Positions 9,871 through 18,434 of a stretch of 64,000 nucleotides of DNA are shown here, in pieces. Under the pieces are notes generated by a model. That model had not been told where the DNA came from and searched no databases. It saw nothing but the letters and a program-made list of their open reading frames with translations. The translations under genes were made by a program, and so were the position numbers. Source of the stretch: Streptomyces sp. F001 (GTDB taxonomy: Bacteria > Actinomycetota > Actinomycetes > Streptomycetales > Streptomycetaceae); NCBI RefSeq assembly GCF_004187715.1, contig NZ_QZWF01000007.1:1-64000 (forward strand), read 5' to 3'. Each line of letters opens with the position of its first letter. The first letter of the stretch is position 1.

Positions 9871-9999
9871 CGGCACGGAGAACCACCGTGAAACCTAAGG
9901 ATCCCTCCGATCGTCGGCCATCGACAGCTGTCACGCATCCGTGCCACAGATCTCAGACAGATGTATGAAGGCTGCCGGGAAATGCGGCAGAATGCCCGG

Positions 10000-11160
10000 G
10001 TGACGTCGGGTTACGAGAGTGACTACCAGGAGCTGGTCGACGAGATCTCCGAGCTCCTGGGCGCCCCCGCGACGCTGGAGAACCGCGACTTCGAGCTGAT
10101 CGCCTTCGGCGCCTACGACAGCGAGGGCGACCTCGACGCGTCGGCCCTGGACCCTGTGCGCGCCCGCTCGATCCTGACCCGGCGCTCCACGGCGGCCGTC
10201 CGGACGTGGTTCGAGGGCTTCGGCATCACCCGGGCCACGGGACCGGTCCGTATCCCGCCCACCCCGGAGGCCGGGGTGTACCGGGGGCGGATCTGTCTGC
10301 CGGTACGCCATCGCGGTGTGGTGCTGGGCTACGTCTGGCTGCTCGACAGCGAGCCGGGGCCCACCGACGCACAGCTGGCCGCCGCCATGGAGGTGACCGG
10401 CCGGATCGGGGCACTGCTCGCGGACGAGGCGCAGGCCGGGGCGGATCTGACCCGGGAGTTCCGTACGGCCCTCACAACGGAGCGCGGCTGGCAGCGCGAC
10501 ATGGCGGTGGCGGCGTTGCGGACGGCTCTGGGCCCGCGCGGTGAGGGCCTCCACGCCCTGGTGTGCGTCGCTCCCTGGCCGTCGGCCGACCCGGACCACG
10601 CGCCGTCGGCCCGTGCGGTGCCGCACACGACGGCCCTGTGCACGGTGCCGTGGGGTACGACGGGGCAGAGCCTGGCGGTGCTGGTGCGGCTGCGCTCGAC
10701 GGACGTCCGCTCGCCGGCGCTGACGGCGGCGTCCCGGCTGCTGCGGGAGGGGGCGCGGGCCGGCGTCGGTGAGCCGCTCACCGGCCTCGCCGAGCTGGGC
10801 ACCGCCTGGCAGCAGGCCTCGGCCGCGGCCCGCGCCGCGCTGGCCGAGCCCCGTCTGGGCCCGGTGGCCGAGTGGTCCGGCATCGGCCCGTACCGCGTGC
10901 TGACCACGCTCCCCCCGGACGCGGCCCACGACCCCGCGGTGGCCCCGCTGCTCGCCCCGGCCCACCGCGAACTGGCCCGCACCGCCGAGGTCTTTCTCGA
11001 CCGCGCGGGCCAGGCCGGCCGCACGGCCGCCGAGCTGGGCGTCCACCGTCAGACGCTGTACTACCGCCTGTCCCGGGTCGAGCAGTTGACCGGCCTGGAC
11101 CTGGACGACGGCGAGGACCGGCTGCTGCTGCACATGGCACTCAAAGGCGCTCGGCTCTGA
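10000..11160 (+). CDS. PucR/CdaR-family regulator of proline catabolism (PutR-like)
   Basis: About 386 residues. The N-terminal half is a sensor region without obvious membrane segments. The last 65 residues hold the PucR-type helix-turn-helix (AELGVHRQTLYYRLSRVEQLTGLDLDD), the diagnostic end of this family. Members in this position next to proline dehydrogenase activate put genes in response to proline, which is the likely role here. The GTG at 10000 gives the natural start TSGYESDYQELVDEI. ATGs at 9961 and 9982 in the same frame are alternatives, since none has a strong ribosome site. It is transcribed divergently from the proline genes. Confidence 0.85.
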   Translation: MTSGYESDYQELVDEISELLGAPATLENRDFELIAFGAYDSEGDLDASALDPVRARSILTRRSTAAVRTWFEGFGITRATGPVRIPPTPEAGVYRGRICLPVRHRGVVLGYVWLLDSEPGPTDAQLAAAMEVTGRIGALLADEAQAGADLTREFRTALTTERGWQRDMAVAALRTALGPRGEGLHALVCVAPWPSADPDHAPSARAVPHTTALCTVPWGTTGQSLAVLVRLRSTDVRSPALTAASRLLREGARAGVGEPLTGLAELGTAWQQASAAARAALAEPRLGPVAEWSGIGPYRVLTTLPPDAAHDPAVAPLLAPAHRELARTAEVFLDRAGQAGRTAAELGVHRQTLYYRLSRVEQLTGLDLDDGEDRLLLHMALKGARL

Positions 11161-11220
11161 CCCACGGAAACACACGGCTCCGCCGACCGAAGCGTGCCCG
11201 ACGAGCGTGATCCACAATAT

Positions 11221-11248
11221 TTGAAAACGATTGTCATCGTGCTACGGT
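11221..11248 (+). promoter_or_regulatory. promoter overlapped by a Zur-like box
   Basis: TTGAAA (11221-11226) and TACGGT (11243-11248) with a 16-base spacer form a good housekeeping-type promoter. Over its -35 and spacer lies TGAAAACGATTGTCA (11222-11236), a 7-1-7 dyad that resembles the actinobacterial Zur (zinc uptake repressor) box as I know it. It does not resemble the DmdR iron box or the nickel-type Nur box. A bound repressor would block this promoter. The importer operon begins 46 bases downstream. Confidence 0.65.
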
Positions 11249-11294
11249 CGTCGAACGCTCAACCTTTGCCCTTGCGCTTACCCGGAGTGTTCTC

Positions 11295-12785
11295 GTGCGC
11301 CTCCCCGCCCGCTTCCTGTCCCTCACTGCGGTCACCGCGGCCTCCACCCTGCTCACCGGCTGCTTCGCGTCCACCGGTTCCGGCTCGGGCACCGCCGAGG
11401 GCATGCGCATCCGCGTCGCTCATATGCAGCCGCCGCGCTCGGGCCTCTCGCCGCTCTCCGACGACGCGTTCAAGCTGTCGCGTTGGTCCACCGCCGAGAC
11501 GCTGGTCAAGCTGGACGCGAACGGCGACGCGCTGCCCGCCCTGGCCACCGAGTGGAAGCAGTCGGGCAAGACCTGGACCTTCACCATCCGCGACGGCGTC
11601 ACCTTCCACGACGGCACCGATCTCACCGCCCAGGCCGTCGTCAACTCCCTCACCGAGGCGGCCACCGCCTCCCCCAAGCCGCGCATCCTCGACGGCGTCG
11701 AGCTGACTGCGAAGGCCGACGGGGAGAACAAGGTCACCGTCACCACGGCCACCGCAGACCCCCTCGTCCCGCAGCGGCTCAGCTCCCCCCAGCTGTCGAT
11801 CCTCGCGGCGAAGGCCTACAAGGAAAAGACGGTCGACCCGGTCGGCGCCGGGACCGGCCCGTTCGAGCTGACCAAGGTCAACGGCACCTCCTCCGCCGCC
11901 CTCGACCGCTACGACGACTACTGGGGCGGCAAGGCCAAGGCCCCCGGCATCGACGTGAAGTTCGTACCGGACGGCACCGCCCGCGCGGCGGCCCTGCGCA
12001 GCGGGGAGGCCGACATCGTCGAGGCGATACCCGTCTCGCAGGCCGCGGTGCTCGACCAGGACCTGATTGCGGAGGTCCCGATGCCGCGCACCAACACCCT
12101 GTACCTCAACACCGAGAAGGGCGTCTTCAAGGACGCCTCGCTGCGTGCCGCCGCCCGCGAGGCGATCGACGCGGAGTCGATCGTGAAGGGCGTGTACGAG
12201 GGGCGCGCCGACGTGGCCGAAGGGCTGCTCGGCCCGGCGCTGCCGTGGGCGGCCGACCTGCGGACCAGTGTCGAGCGGGCCAAGGTCGGGAAGGCCGACG
12301 GCGAGACCATCACCATCGGCACCTTCACCGACCGCGCCGAGCTGCCCGAGGTCGCGGCGGCGCTGCAACAGCAGCTCCAGAAGGCCGGGTTCAAGGTGAA
12401 GCTGGACGTCCGCGAGTACGCCAACATCGAGTCCGACGCGCTCGCGGGCGAGTTCGACGCGTTCCTCCTGTCCCGGGCGACGGTCCTCGACTCCGGCGAC
12501 CCGGCCGCGTACCTCTACAGCGACTTCGCCTCCGACGGCTCCTTCAACATCTCCCAGCTCGCCGACTCCTCCGTGGACAAGGCGCTGAAGAAGGCGGGCG
12601 AGGCCGCCGTCGGCGACGCACGCCGCAAGGCCGTCATCGAGGCCGAGGCCGCCGTGCTCGGCACCGACGCGGCGATCCCGATGCTGCACGAGCGCGTGAT
12701 CCAGGGCGATGCCGCCGGGGTCGTCGACGCCGCGCACGACCCGCGTGAGCGGGAGCTGGTCACGGCGGACACGTACGTCAAATGA
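11295..12785 (+). CDS. ABC importer substrate-binding lipoprotein, peptide/nickel family
   Basis: 496 residues, a family 5 extracellular solute-binding protein. A signal peptide ends in the lipobox LLTGC at about residue 23, so it is anchored outside the membrane. Family blocks are GDALPALATEWKQSGKTWTFTIRDGVTFHDG and GTGPFELTKVNG. Such proteins bind peptides, nickel-chelates or opine-type metallophores. The Zur-like box in front favours a zinc-chelate. The GTG start has a GGAG site 8 bases before it. It is first in a four-gene operon; its stop overlaps the next start (ATGA). Confidence 0.88.
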   Translation: MRLPARFLSLTAVTAASTLLTGCFASTGSGSGTAEGMRIRVAHMQPPRSGLSPLSDDAFKLSRWSTAETLVKLDANGDALPALATEWKQSGKTWTFTIRDGVTFHDGTDLTAQAVVNSLTEAATASPKPRILDGVELTAKADGENKVTVTTATADPLVPQRLSSPQLSILAAKAYKEKTVDPVGAGTGPFELTKVNGTSSAALDRYDDYWGGKAKAPGIDVKFVPDGTARAAALRSGEADIVEAIPVSQAAVLDQDLIAEVPMPRTNTLYLNTEKGVFKDASLRAAAREAIDAESIVKGVYEGRADVAEGLLGPALPWAADLRTSVERAKVGKADGETITIGTFTDRAELPEVAAALQQQLQKAGFKVKLDVREYANIESDALAGEFDAFLLSRATVLDSGDPAAYLYSDFASDGSFNISQLADSSVDKALKKAGEAAVGDARRKAVIEAEAAVLGTDAAIPMLHERVIQGDAAGVVDAAHDPRERELVTADTYVK

Positions 12786-14524
12786 AGCCCACCGTCGCGG
12801 GGTTCACCCGCGCCCTGTGTCTCGTCGCGGTCGTCGCCGCCGTCGGCCTGCTCCCCTGGCTCTCCGGCCGCGACCCCGCGCTGACCGTCCTGCGTGCCCG
12901 CTCCGCCGAGCAGGAGCCGACCGAGGAGGCCCTGGACGCCGTACGGCGGGACCTCGGTCTGGACGCCGGTCCCCTCTCCCTGCTGGGGAAGTGGGCCGGC
13001 GGCCTGCTGCGCGGTGACCTCGGCACCTCCTGGGTGTCGGGCACGGACGTCCTGCCGTCGGTCACGGCCGGGCTCCAGGTGTCGCTGGCCCTGATGGGCG
13101 TGGCGCTCGCGGTGGCCGTGCTGCTGGCCGCCGCGCTGGTGGCGCCGGTGCTGGTACGCGGCCGGGGGTCGGCCGGCGCCTTCGCCGCGATGCTGGCCGC
13201 CGTGCCGGAGTTCCTGCTGGCCACCGTCGCGCTGCTGGTGTGCGGGGTGTGGCTGGGGTGGCTGCCGACGTCCGGCTGGCAGGGACCGGAGAACATGGTC
13301 CTGCCCGCGATCGCGCTCGGCGTCCCGGCGGGCGGCCTGCTCGGCCGGCTGGTGGCCGACGCACTGCCCGCCGTGCTCGACGAGCGGTGGGTGGAGCTGT
13401 GGCGGGGTGCGGGGGTCAGCCGTGCGCGGATCTCGGGGGCGGCGCTGCGGCGCGTACTGCCGCCGCTGGTACCGCAGTTCGGGATGGCGGCCGTCGGGCT
13501 GACCGGCGGCGCGGTCGCGGTGGAGACGGTGTTCGCGGTGCCCGGCATCGGCCGTACCGCACTCGGCGCGGCCAAGTCGCAGGATCTGCCGCTGCTTCAG
13601 GGCTCGGTCCTGGCGCTGCTGCTGCTCGGGCTGGTCACGGGGGCGGTCGCCGCTCTCGTACGGCGCCGGCTGCTGGGGCCGGCCCTGCGTGACGCCGGGC
13701 TCGCACTACCCCCGGCCCGACCGGGCCGTACCCACCCGGCGATCCCGTTGACGCTGTTCACAGTCCTCGCCGTGACCATCGGCTGGGGCCTGCTGCGCGA
13801 TCCGTACGCCGTCAACACCGCTGCCCGCCTCGCCGCACCCTCGCCGACCCACCCCCTCGGCACCGACGGTCTGGGCCGCGACGTCCTCGCCCGGCTCGGA
13901 CACGGCGCCGCCTCGACCGTCGGCACGGCAGCCGCCGTGTGCCTGCTGTCGCTGCTGGTGGGTCTGGCCCTCGGCTTCCTCCCCGGCATCGCGGCCGGCG
14001 CCGCCGACATCGCCAACGCCCTGCCCCCGGTCATCGTCGGCATCCTGGTCGCTGCGGCCGCCGGACCCGGCACCGGCGGTGCGGCCCTCGCGGTCGCCCT
14101 GATCTCCTGGCCACCGCTGGCCGCCCACGCGGCGGCGCTGGTGCAGGAGGTGCGGGCGTCGGCGTTCCTGACCGCCGGGCGGGCCATCGGCGCAACGCCG
14201 TGGTGGATCCTCACCCGGCATGTGCTTCCGTCCGTCGCCGGGCCCGTCGCCCGGCACGCGCTGCTGCGGCTGCCCGGTATCGCCCTCGCGCTGGCCTCCC
14301 TGGGTTTTCTGGGCCTGGGCGCCCAGCCGCCCGCCCCCGAGTGGGGCCTGCTGCTCGACGAGTCCCGCGCCTACCTGGAACGCGCCCCGTGGGCCGCCCT
14401 CGCCCCGGCCGTCGCGCTGGCACTGCTGGCGGCGCTGGCGGTGTCGGGAGCGGCGTACACGAGCGGGCGCAGCCGCGTGCGGAAAGCCGCCCCTGCCCTG
14501 AAGAAGGTGCCCGTTGCCGTCTGA
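12782..14524 (+). CDS. fused DppB-DppC type ABC permease
   Basis: 580 residues, about twice a normal permease. The first half (to about residue 300) is DppB-like, with the loop WRGAGVSRARISGAALRRVLPP and the block ETVFAVPGIGRTALGAAKSQD. The second half is DppC-like, with HPLGTDGLGRDVLARLGHG and the loop AGRAIGATPWWILTRHVLPS. Both coupling loops that contact the ATPases are present, so this one chain should replace the usual heterodimer. About 11-12 membrane segments. It overlaps the binding-protein gene by 4 bases and the first ATPase gene by 11. Confidence 0.88.
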   Translation: MKPTVAGFTRALCLVAVVAAVGLLPWLSGRDPALTVLRARSAEQEPTEEALDAVRRDLGLDAGPLSLLGKWAGGLLRGDLGTSWVSGTDVLPSVTAGLQVSLALMGVALAVAVLLAAALVAPVLVRGRGSAGAFAAMLAAVPEFLLATVALLVCGVWLGWLPTSGWQGPENMVLPAIALGVPAGGLLGRLVADALPAVLDERWVELWRGAGVSRARISGAALRRVLPPLVPQFGMAAVGLTGGAVAVETVFAVPGIGRTALGAAKSQDLPLLQGSVLALLLLGLVTGAVAALVRRRLLGPALRDAGLALPPARPGRTHPAIPLTLFTVLAVTIGWGLLRDPYAVNTAARLAAPSPTHPLGTDGLGRDVLARLGHGAASTVGTAAAVCLLSLLVGLALGFLPGIAAGAADIANALPPVIVGILVAAAAGPGTGGAALAVALISWPPLAAHAAALVQEVRASAFLTAGRAIGATPWWILTRHVLPSVAGPVARHALLRLPGIALALASLGFLGLGAQPPAPEWGLLLDESRAYLERAPWAALAPAVALALLAALAVSGAAYTSGRSRVRKAAPALKKVPVAV

Positions 14525-15479
14525 CGTGCTGCTCTCGGTGCGCGATCTGCGGATCGTCTTCGACGGTGTCGAGGCCGTACGCGGCCTGTCCTTCGACGTC
14601 CGCCCCCGCGAAGTGCTCGCCGTGGTCGGCGAGTCCGGCGCGGGCAAGTCCCTGACCGCCCGGGCGCTGCTGGGAATGGTGCCGCGAGGCGCGAGCGTCG
14701 GCGGGACGATACGACCGGACCTCTCGACGGAGCGTGGCCGCCGTATCGCCCTGGTCCCGCAGGACGCCCTGTCCGCGCTCTCCCCCGTGCACCCCGTGGG
14801 CGACCAACTCGCCGCCGCCGTACGGTCGGTGCAGCGCGTCTCCCGCAGACAGGCCCGGGCCCGGGCGGTCGCCGCGCTGGACCGGGTGGGCATCCCGGAC
14901 GCCGCCCGCACGGCACGGGCGTATCCGCACGAGTACTCCGGCGGCATGCGGCAGCGGGCGGTCATCGCGATGGCGACGATCAACGAGCCCGATGTCGTGG
15001 TCGCCGACGAACCGACCAGCGCGCTGGACGCGGAGCGCCAGGAGCAGGTGCTGCGGGTGCTCGGCGAGCGGCGCGAGGCGGTCGGCGCCGCGCTCGTCCT
15101 GGTCACGCACGACATGGACGTCGTACGGGACCACGCGAACCGGGTGCTGGTGATGTACGCGGGACGCGCGGTGGAAGCCGGCCGGGTGCAGGATGTGCTG
15201 TCCCGTCCCCGGGCCCCGTACACGGCGGGCCTGCTGGCCTCGCTCCCGCAGAACGCGCGCGGCCTGCGCCGCCTGCCCGCGCTCCCCGGCACCCCGCCCG
15301 CACCGGGCGCGCTCCCGGCGGGCTGCGCGTTCGCCCCGCGCTGCCCGCTGGCCGCCGACCGCTGCCGGCACGAGGAGCCGGAGCCCCGCCCGCTTCACGA
15401 CCGGCTGGTGGCCTGCCACCGCGCGGACGACGTCCCGCACCCCGCGATCGACCTGTTCCAGGAGAAGCAGCCCGCATGA
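14514..15479 (+). CDS. ABC importer ATPase, DppD/OppD type
   Basis: 321 residues. Walker A is GESGAGKS (near residue 42), the signature YSGGMRQR, Walker B VVVADEPTSALD and the switch histidine in VTHD. The C-terminal extension has the Cys-rich block GCAFAPRCPLAADRC, which in this family can bind an iron-sulfur cluster. TTG at 14514 is taken as the start because a GAAGG lies just upstream; a GTG at 14526 is possible. Pairs with the next ATPase to power the fused permease. Confidence 0.88.
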   Translation: MPSDVLLSVRDLRIVFDGVEAVRGLSFDVRPREVLAVVGESGAGKSLTARALLGMVPRGASVGGTIRPDLSTERGRRIALVPQDALSALSPVHPVGDQLAAAVRSVQRVSRRQARARAVAALDRVGIPDAARTARAYPHEYSGGMRQRAVIAMATINEPDVVVADEPTSALDAERQEQVLRVLGERREAVGAALVLVTHDMDVVRDHANRVLVMYAGRAVEAGRVQDVLSRPRAPYTAGLLASLPQNARGLRRLPALPGTPPAPGALPAGCAFAPRCPLAADRCRHEEPEPRPLHDRLVACHRADDVPHPAIDLFQEKQPA

Positions 15480-16153
15480 GCCCTCTGCTCGAGGTCCGCG
15501 AACTCGTGGTCCGCTACGGCGATTTCACGGCCGTGGACGGTGTCTCCTTCACCCTGGACGCGGGCGAGACCCTCGCCCTGAACGGCCCCTCCGGCTGCGG
15601 CAAGTCCTCCACGGCCATGGCCGTACTCCAGCTGCGCCGCCCGGACTCCGGCGAAGTCGGTTTCGAGGGACGGGAGTTGACGTCGCTGACCGAACGCGAG
15701 CTGCGCCCGCTGCGCCCACGCATGCAGCCTGTCTTCCAGGACCCGTACGGGTCGTTGAGCCCGCGCCACCGCATCCGCGACGCCGTGGCCGAACCGCTGA
15801 AGGTCCAGGGCCGCTGGACCGCCACCGACGGTCCCGCCCGGGTCGCCGAACTCCTCGACCGCGTCGGCCTCGACCCGTCGTACGGCGACCGGCACCCGCA
15901 CGAGCTCTCCGGCGGCCAGTGCCAGCGCGCCGGCATCGCCCGCGCCCTGGCCTCCGAGCCACGCCTGCTGGTCCTCGACGAGCCGGTCTCCGCCCTGGAC
16001 CCGTCCGTCCGCGCCGGTGTGCTGAACCTGCTCGCCGACCTCCAGGACGACCTCGGTCTCGGCTACCTGTTCATCTGCCACGACCAGGCGGTCGTACGGC
16101 ACTTCGCGGACCGGGTGATCGAGATACGCGAGGGGCGCGTCATTTCCGGGTAG
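15476..16153 (+). CDS. ABC importer ATPase, DppF/OppF type, short form
   Basis: 225 residues, shorter than the usual 300 or more because the C-terminal OppF extension with its Cys-rich block is absent. Walker A is GPSGCGKS, the signature LSGGQCQR, Walker B LLVLDEPVSALD and the H-loop ICHD. It overlaps the previous gene by ATGA and ends the operon. Its last 14 bases overlap, tail to tail, the TetR gene on the other strand. Confidence 0.88.
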   Translation: MSPLLEVRELVVRYGDFTAVDGVSFTLDAGETLALNGPSGCGKSSTAMAVLQLRRPDSGEVGFEGRELTSLTERELRPLRPRMQPVFQDPYGSLSPRHRIRDAVAEPLKVQGRWTATDGPARVAELLDRVGLDPSYGDRHPHELSGGQCQRAGIARALASEPRLLVLDEPVSALDPSVRAGVLNLLADLQDDLGLGYLFICHDQAVVRHFADRVIEIREGRVISG

Positions 16154-16724
16154 CGGCCTCGATGACCTGGCGGAGGCCTTCGGTGAGCTGCTTCGCGCTC
16201 GGCGCGGTCTTGGGGTCGAAGGTCCACTGGGCGATGAGTCCGGTCATCAAGGTCAGATAGAACTTGCCGAGGGTGTCCACGGTCTCGTCCCGGACATCCT
16301 CCTCCCGTCCGCCCATGAGCAGCGGGATGATGCCGCGCCCGGCCTCCAGCTGGGCACGCGACAGATGGTCGCGCACCTCGGGCAGCTGGTCGCCCATGGT
16401 GATCACCTCCACGCTGAGGCGCCACATCGATTCCGGACCCCGCATGGTCCCGATGATGTTCGACCACACCTCCTGGAACCGTTCGACCGAGCCGGGCTCG
16501 GACGTGATCCCGGCGGTCCCGTCACCCTCGAAGGCGTCACCCATCTCCTCGACCAGCGAAACGTACGCCTGCGCCAGCAGCGCGTCCTTCGAGCCGTAGT
16601 GGTAGCCGATCGAGGCCAGGTTGGTCCCCGACTCCTTGACGATGTCCCGCGCCGTCGTCCGCGCGAACCCCTTCTGCAGCAGGCAGCGCTTGGCGCCCTC
16701 GAGCAGATCCTCACGGTGTCCCAT
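16140..16724 (-). CDS. TetR-family repressor
   Basis: 194 residues from the ATG at 16724 (an upstream ATG at 16748 is also possible). The N-terminal helix-turn-helix spans about residues 7-50: LLEGAKRCLLQKGFARTTAR, then IGYHYGSKDALL. The ligand domain contains the helix pair around SNIIGTMRGPESMWRLSVEV. It is divergent from a drug exporter, 96 bases away, and should repress both genes until an exported compound binds. The operator is probably the repeat pair in the gap. Confidence 0.87.
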   Translation of the reverse strand: MGHREDLLEGAKRCLLQKGFARTTARDIVKESGTNLASIGYHYGSKDALLAQAYVSLVEEMGDAFEGDGTAGITSEPGSVERFQEVWSNIIGTMRGPESMWRLSVEVITMGDQLPEVRDHLSRAQLEAGRGIIPLLMGGREEDVRDETVDTLGKFYLTLMTGLIAQWTFDPKTAPSAKQLTEGLRQVIEAATRK

Positions 16725-16761
16725 GTCGACGACCCTACCCCGGTCCATACGGTCGTCCTAG

Positions 16762-16799
16762 ACAAGCGATTTATACATTCGTCATATACAAGCGTTTAA
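16762..16799. promoter_or_regulatory. direct repeats between tetR and the exporter gene
   Basis: ACAAGCG followed by an A/T-rich ATTTA or TTTAA occurs at 16762 and again at 16788, 26 bases apart, in an unusually AT-rich divergent promoter region (TTATACATTCGTCATATAC between them). This is a candidate operator for the neighbouring TetR protein. Confidence 0.45.
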
Positions 16800-16820
16800 G
16801 ACGTGCGTACAGTCCCTGCC

Positions 16821-18371
16821 ATGACAACGAACCGGACGAGCACCACGCCCACTCCCCAGCCCCCGCCCGCCCGCGCCGGCCGCCGCGAATGGACCGCACT
16901 CGGCGTGCTGATGCTGCCGCTGCTGCTGGTCTCCATGGACGTCTCGGTCCTGTACTTCGCGATCCCGGCGATCAGCGCGGACCTGGAGCCGAGCGGCACC
17001 CAGCAGCTGTGGATCTTCGACATCTACGCGTTCGTTCTGGCCGGGCTGCTGATGACGATGGGCTCGCTCGGTGACCGCATCGGCCACCGTCGGCTGTTGC
17101 TGATCGGCGCCGCCGCCTTCGGCACCGCCTCGCTGGTGGCCGCGTATGCGAACAGCGCCGAGATGCTGATCGCGGCCCGTGCGGTCCTCGGCATCGGCGG
17201 CGCGACCCTGATGCCGGCAACGATGGCCATGACCCGCACGATGTTCACCGACCCCGCGCAACGCGCGAAGGCGATCGGCATGTGGTCCGGCGTGATGACG
17301 GCCGGGATCGCGCTCGGCTCGGTGATGAGCGGGGTGCTGGTCGAGTACTTCTGGTGGGGCTCGGTCTTCCTGGTCAACCTGCCCGCGATGGCGCTGCTGC
17401 TGGCCCTGGGCCCGGCACTGCTCCCCGAGTCGAAGAACCCTTCGTCCGGCCGTTTCGACTGGCTGAGTGTGCCGCTGTCGATGGCCGCCGTGCTCCCCGT
17501 GATCTACGGCCTGAAGGAGATCCCGTCGAACGGCTGGAACGTCCGCTACGTCGTCGCGATCACCGTCGGCCTGCTGTTCGCGGCCCTCTTCGTCCACCGC
17601 CAGCGCACGGCCGCGGCACCGATGATCTCCCCGGCCCTGTTCCGCGGACGCGGCTTCGCACCCTCGGTGGGCCTCAACCTCCTGTCCGCGTTCGGGGTGA
17701 TGGGTTCGGCCTACTTCACCACGCAGTACATCCAGTCCGTGCTCGACAAGAGTGCACTGGAGGCGGCCTTGTGGGCGCTGCTGCCGTCGGTGCCGATCGG
17801 GGCGGCGGCGCCGATCGGCACCCAGCTGGTACAGAAGGGCGTCAACCGCGCCCACGTCGTCACCGCGGGCTTTGTGATCGCCGCGTCCGGTTTCGGGCTG
17901 CTGGCCCTCGCCGGTACGGACTCGATGGTGCTCGTGCTGGTCGCGTGCGGAGTCCTCGCCGTCGGGAGCGTCACGGTGATGTCCCAGATCATGGACCTCG
18001 CGATGGGCACCGCCCCGGTGGAGCGCGCGGGCGCCGCGTCCTCCTTGATGGAGACCGGCGCCGAGTTCGGCGGAGCGCTCGGCATGGCGGTCCTCGGCTC
18101 CATCGGTACGGCGATCTACCAGCACGAGATCCCCGCGTCGGCACCGGACGCGGCTCACGAGACACTGGGGGGCGCGTTGGCGATCGCCGATCAGGTCCCG
18201 GGACTGGCTGCGGTCGCGCGAGAGGCGTTCACCAGCGGGATGCAGGGGGCGGCGATCGCGGGGGCGCTGCTGCTGGCGGGGGCGGCGGGGCTGGCGGCGG
18301 TCACGCTGCGCCAGGTGCGGACACACGAAAACGCCGGACAGGCTGACCAACTCAGCCCGTCCGGCGTTTGA
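16821..18371 (+). CDS. MFS drug exporter, 14-helix DHA2 family
   Basis: 516 residues from the ATG at 16821. Proton-driven drug efflux family related to QacA, SmvA and LfrA. The motif-A loop is MGSLGDRIGHRRLLLIG (about residue 77), motif B lies around AARAVLGIGGATLMPATMAM and motif C around SGVMTAGIALGSVMSG. An acidic residue in the first helix (LLVSMDVSVLYFAIPAI) is typical of exporters of cationic drugs. Regulated by the divergent TetR. The end of the coding sequence is itself a strong hairpin that can serve as terminator. Confidence 0.9.
   Translation: MTTNRTSTTPTPQPPPARAGRREWTALGVLMLPLLLVSMDVSVLYFAIPAISADLEPSGTQQLWIFDIYAFVLAGLLMTMGSLGDRIGHRRLLLIGAAAFGTASLVAAYANSAEMLIAARAVLGIGGATLMPATMAMTRTMFTDPAQRAKAIGMWSGVMTAGIALGSVMSGVLVEYFWWGSVFLVNLPAMALLLALGPALLPESKNPSSGRFDWLSVPLSMAAVLPVIYGLKEIPSNGWNVRYVVAITVGLLFAALFVHRQRTAAAPMISPALFRGRGFAPSVGLNLLSAFGVMGSAYFTTQYIQSVLDKSALEAALWALLPSVPIGAAAPIGTQLVQKGVNRAHVVTAGFVIAASGFGLLALAGTDSMVLVLVACGVLAVGSVTVMSQIMDLAMGTAPVERAGAASSLMETGAEFGGALGMAVLGSIGTAIYQHEIPASAPDAAHETLGGALAIADQVPGLAAVAREAFTSGMQGAAIAGALLLAGAAGLAAVTLRQVRTHENAGQADQLSPSGV
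18331..18367 (+). terminator. hairpin formed by the exporter 3' end
   Basis: ACGCCGGAC (18331-18339) pairs with GTCCGGCGT (18359-18367), and inside it GGCTGA pairs with TCAGCC around a CCAAC loop. It includes the last coding codons up to just before the stop. The 55-bp repeat follows directly. Confidence 0.7.
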
Positions 18372-18421
18372 GGACGAGGCCCGTTCAGGGCCGAAGCGGG
18401 GGTCTGGGGGCGACAGCCCCC
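18367..18421. repeat. dispersed intergenic 55-bp repeat, copy 2
   Basis: 52 of 55 bases match 502..556. The right part folds as CTGGGGGC (18404-18411) against GCCCCCAG (18416-18423). It sits between the convergent stops of the exporter gene and serA and probably works as a two-way transcript end. Confidence 0.75.
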
Positions 18422-18434
18422 AGAGTCGGCAACG

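Noticed and set aside
11222..11236. Iron (DmdR) or nickel (Nur) box
   Set aside because: The dyad lacks the TTAGGTTAGGC-type core of DmdR and the TTGC-spaced Nur pattern; a Zur-type box fits better.
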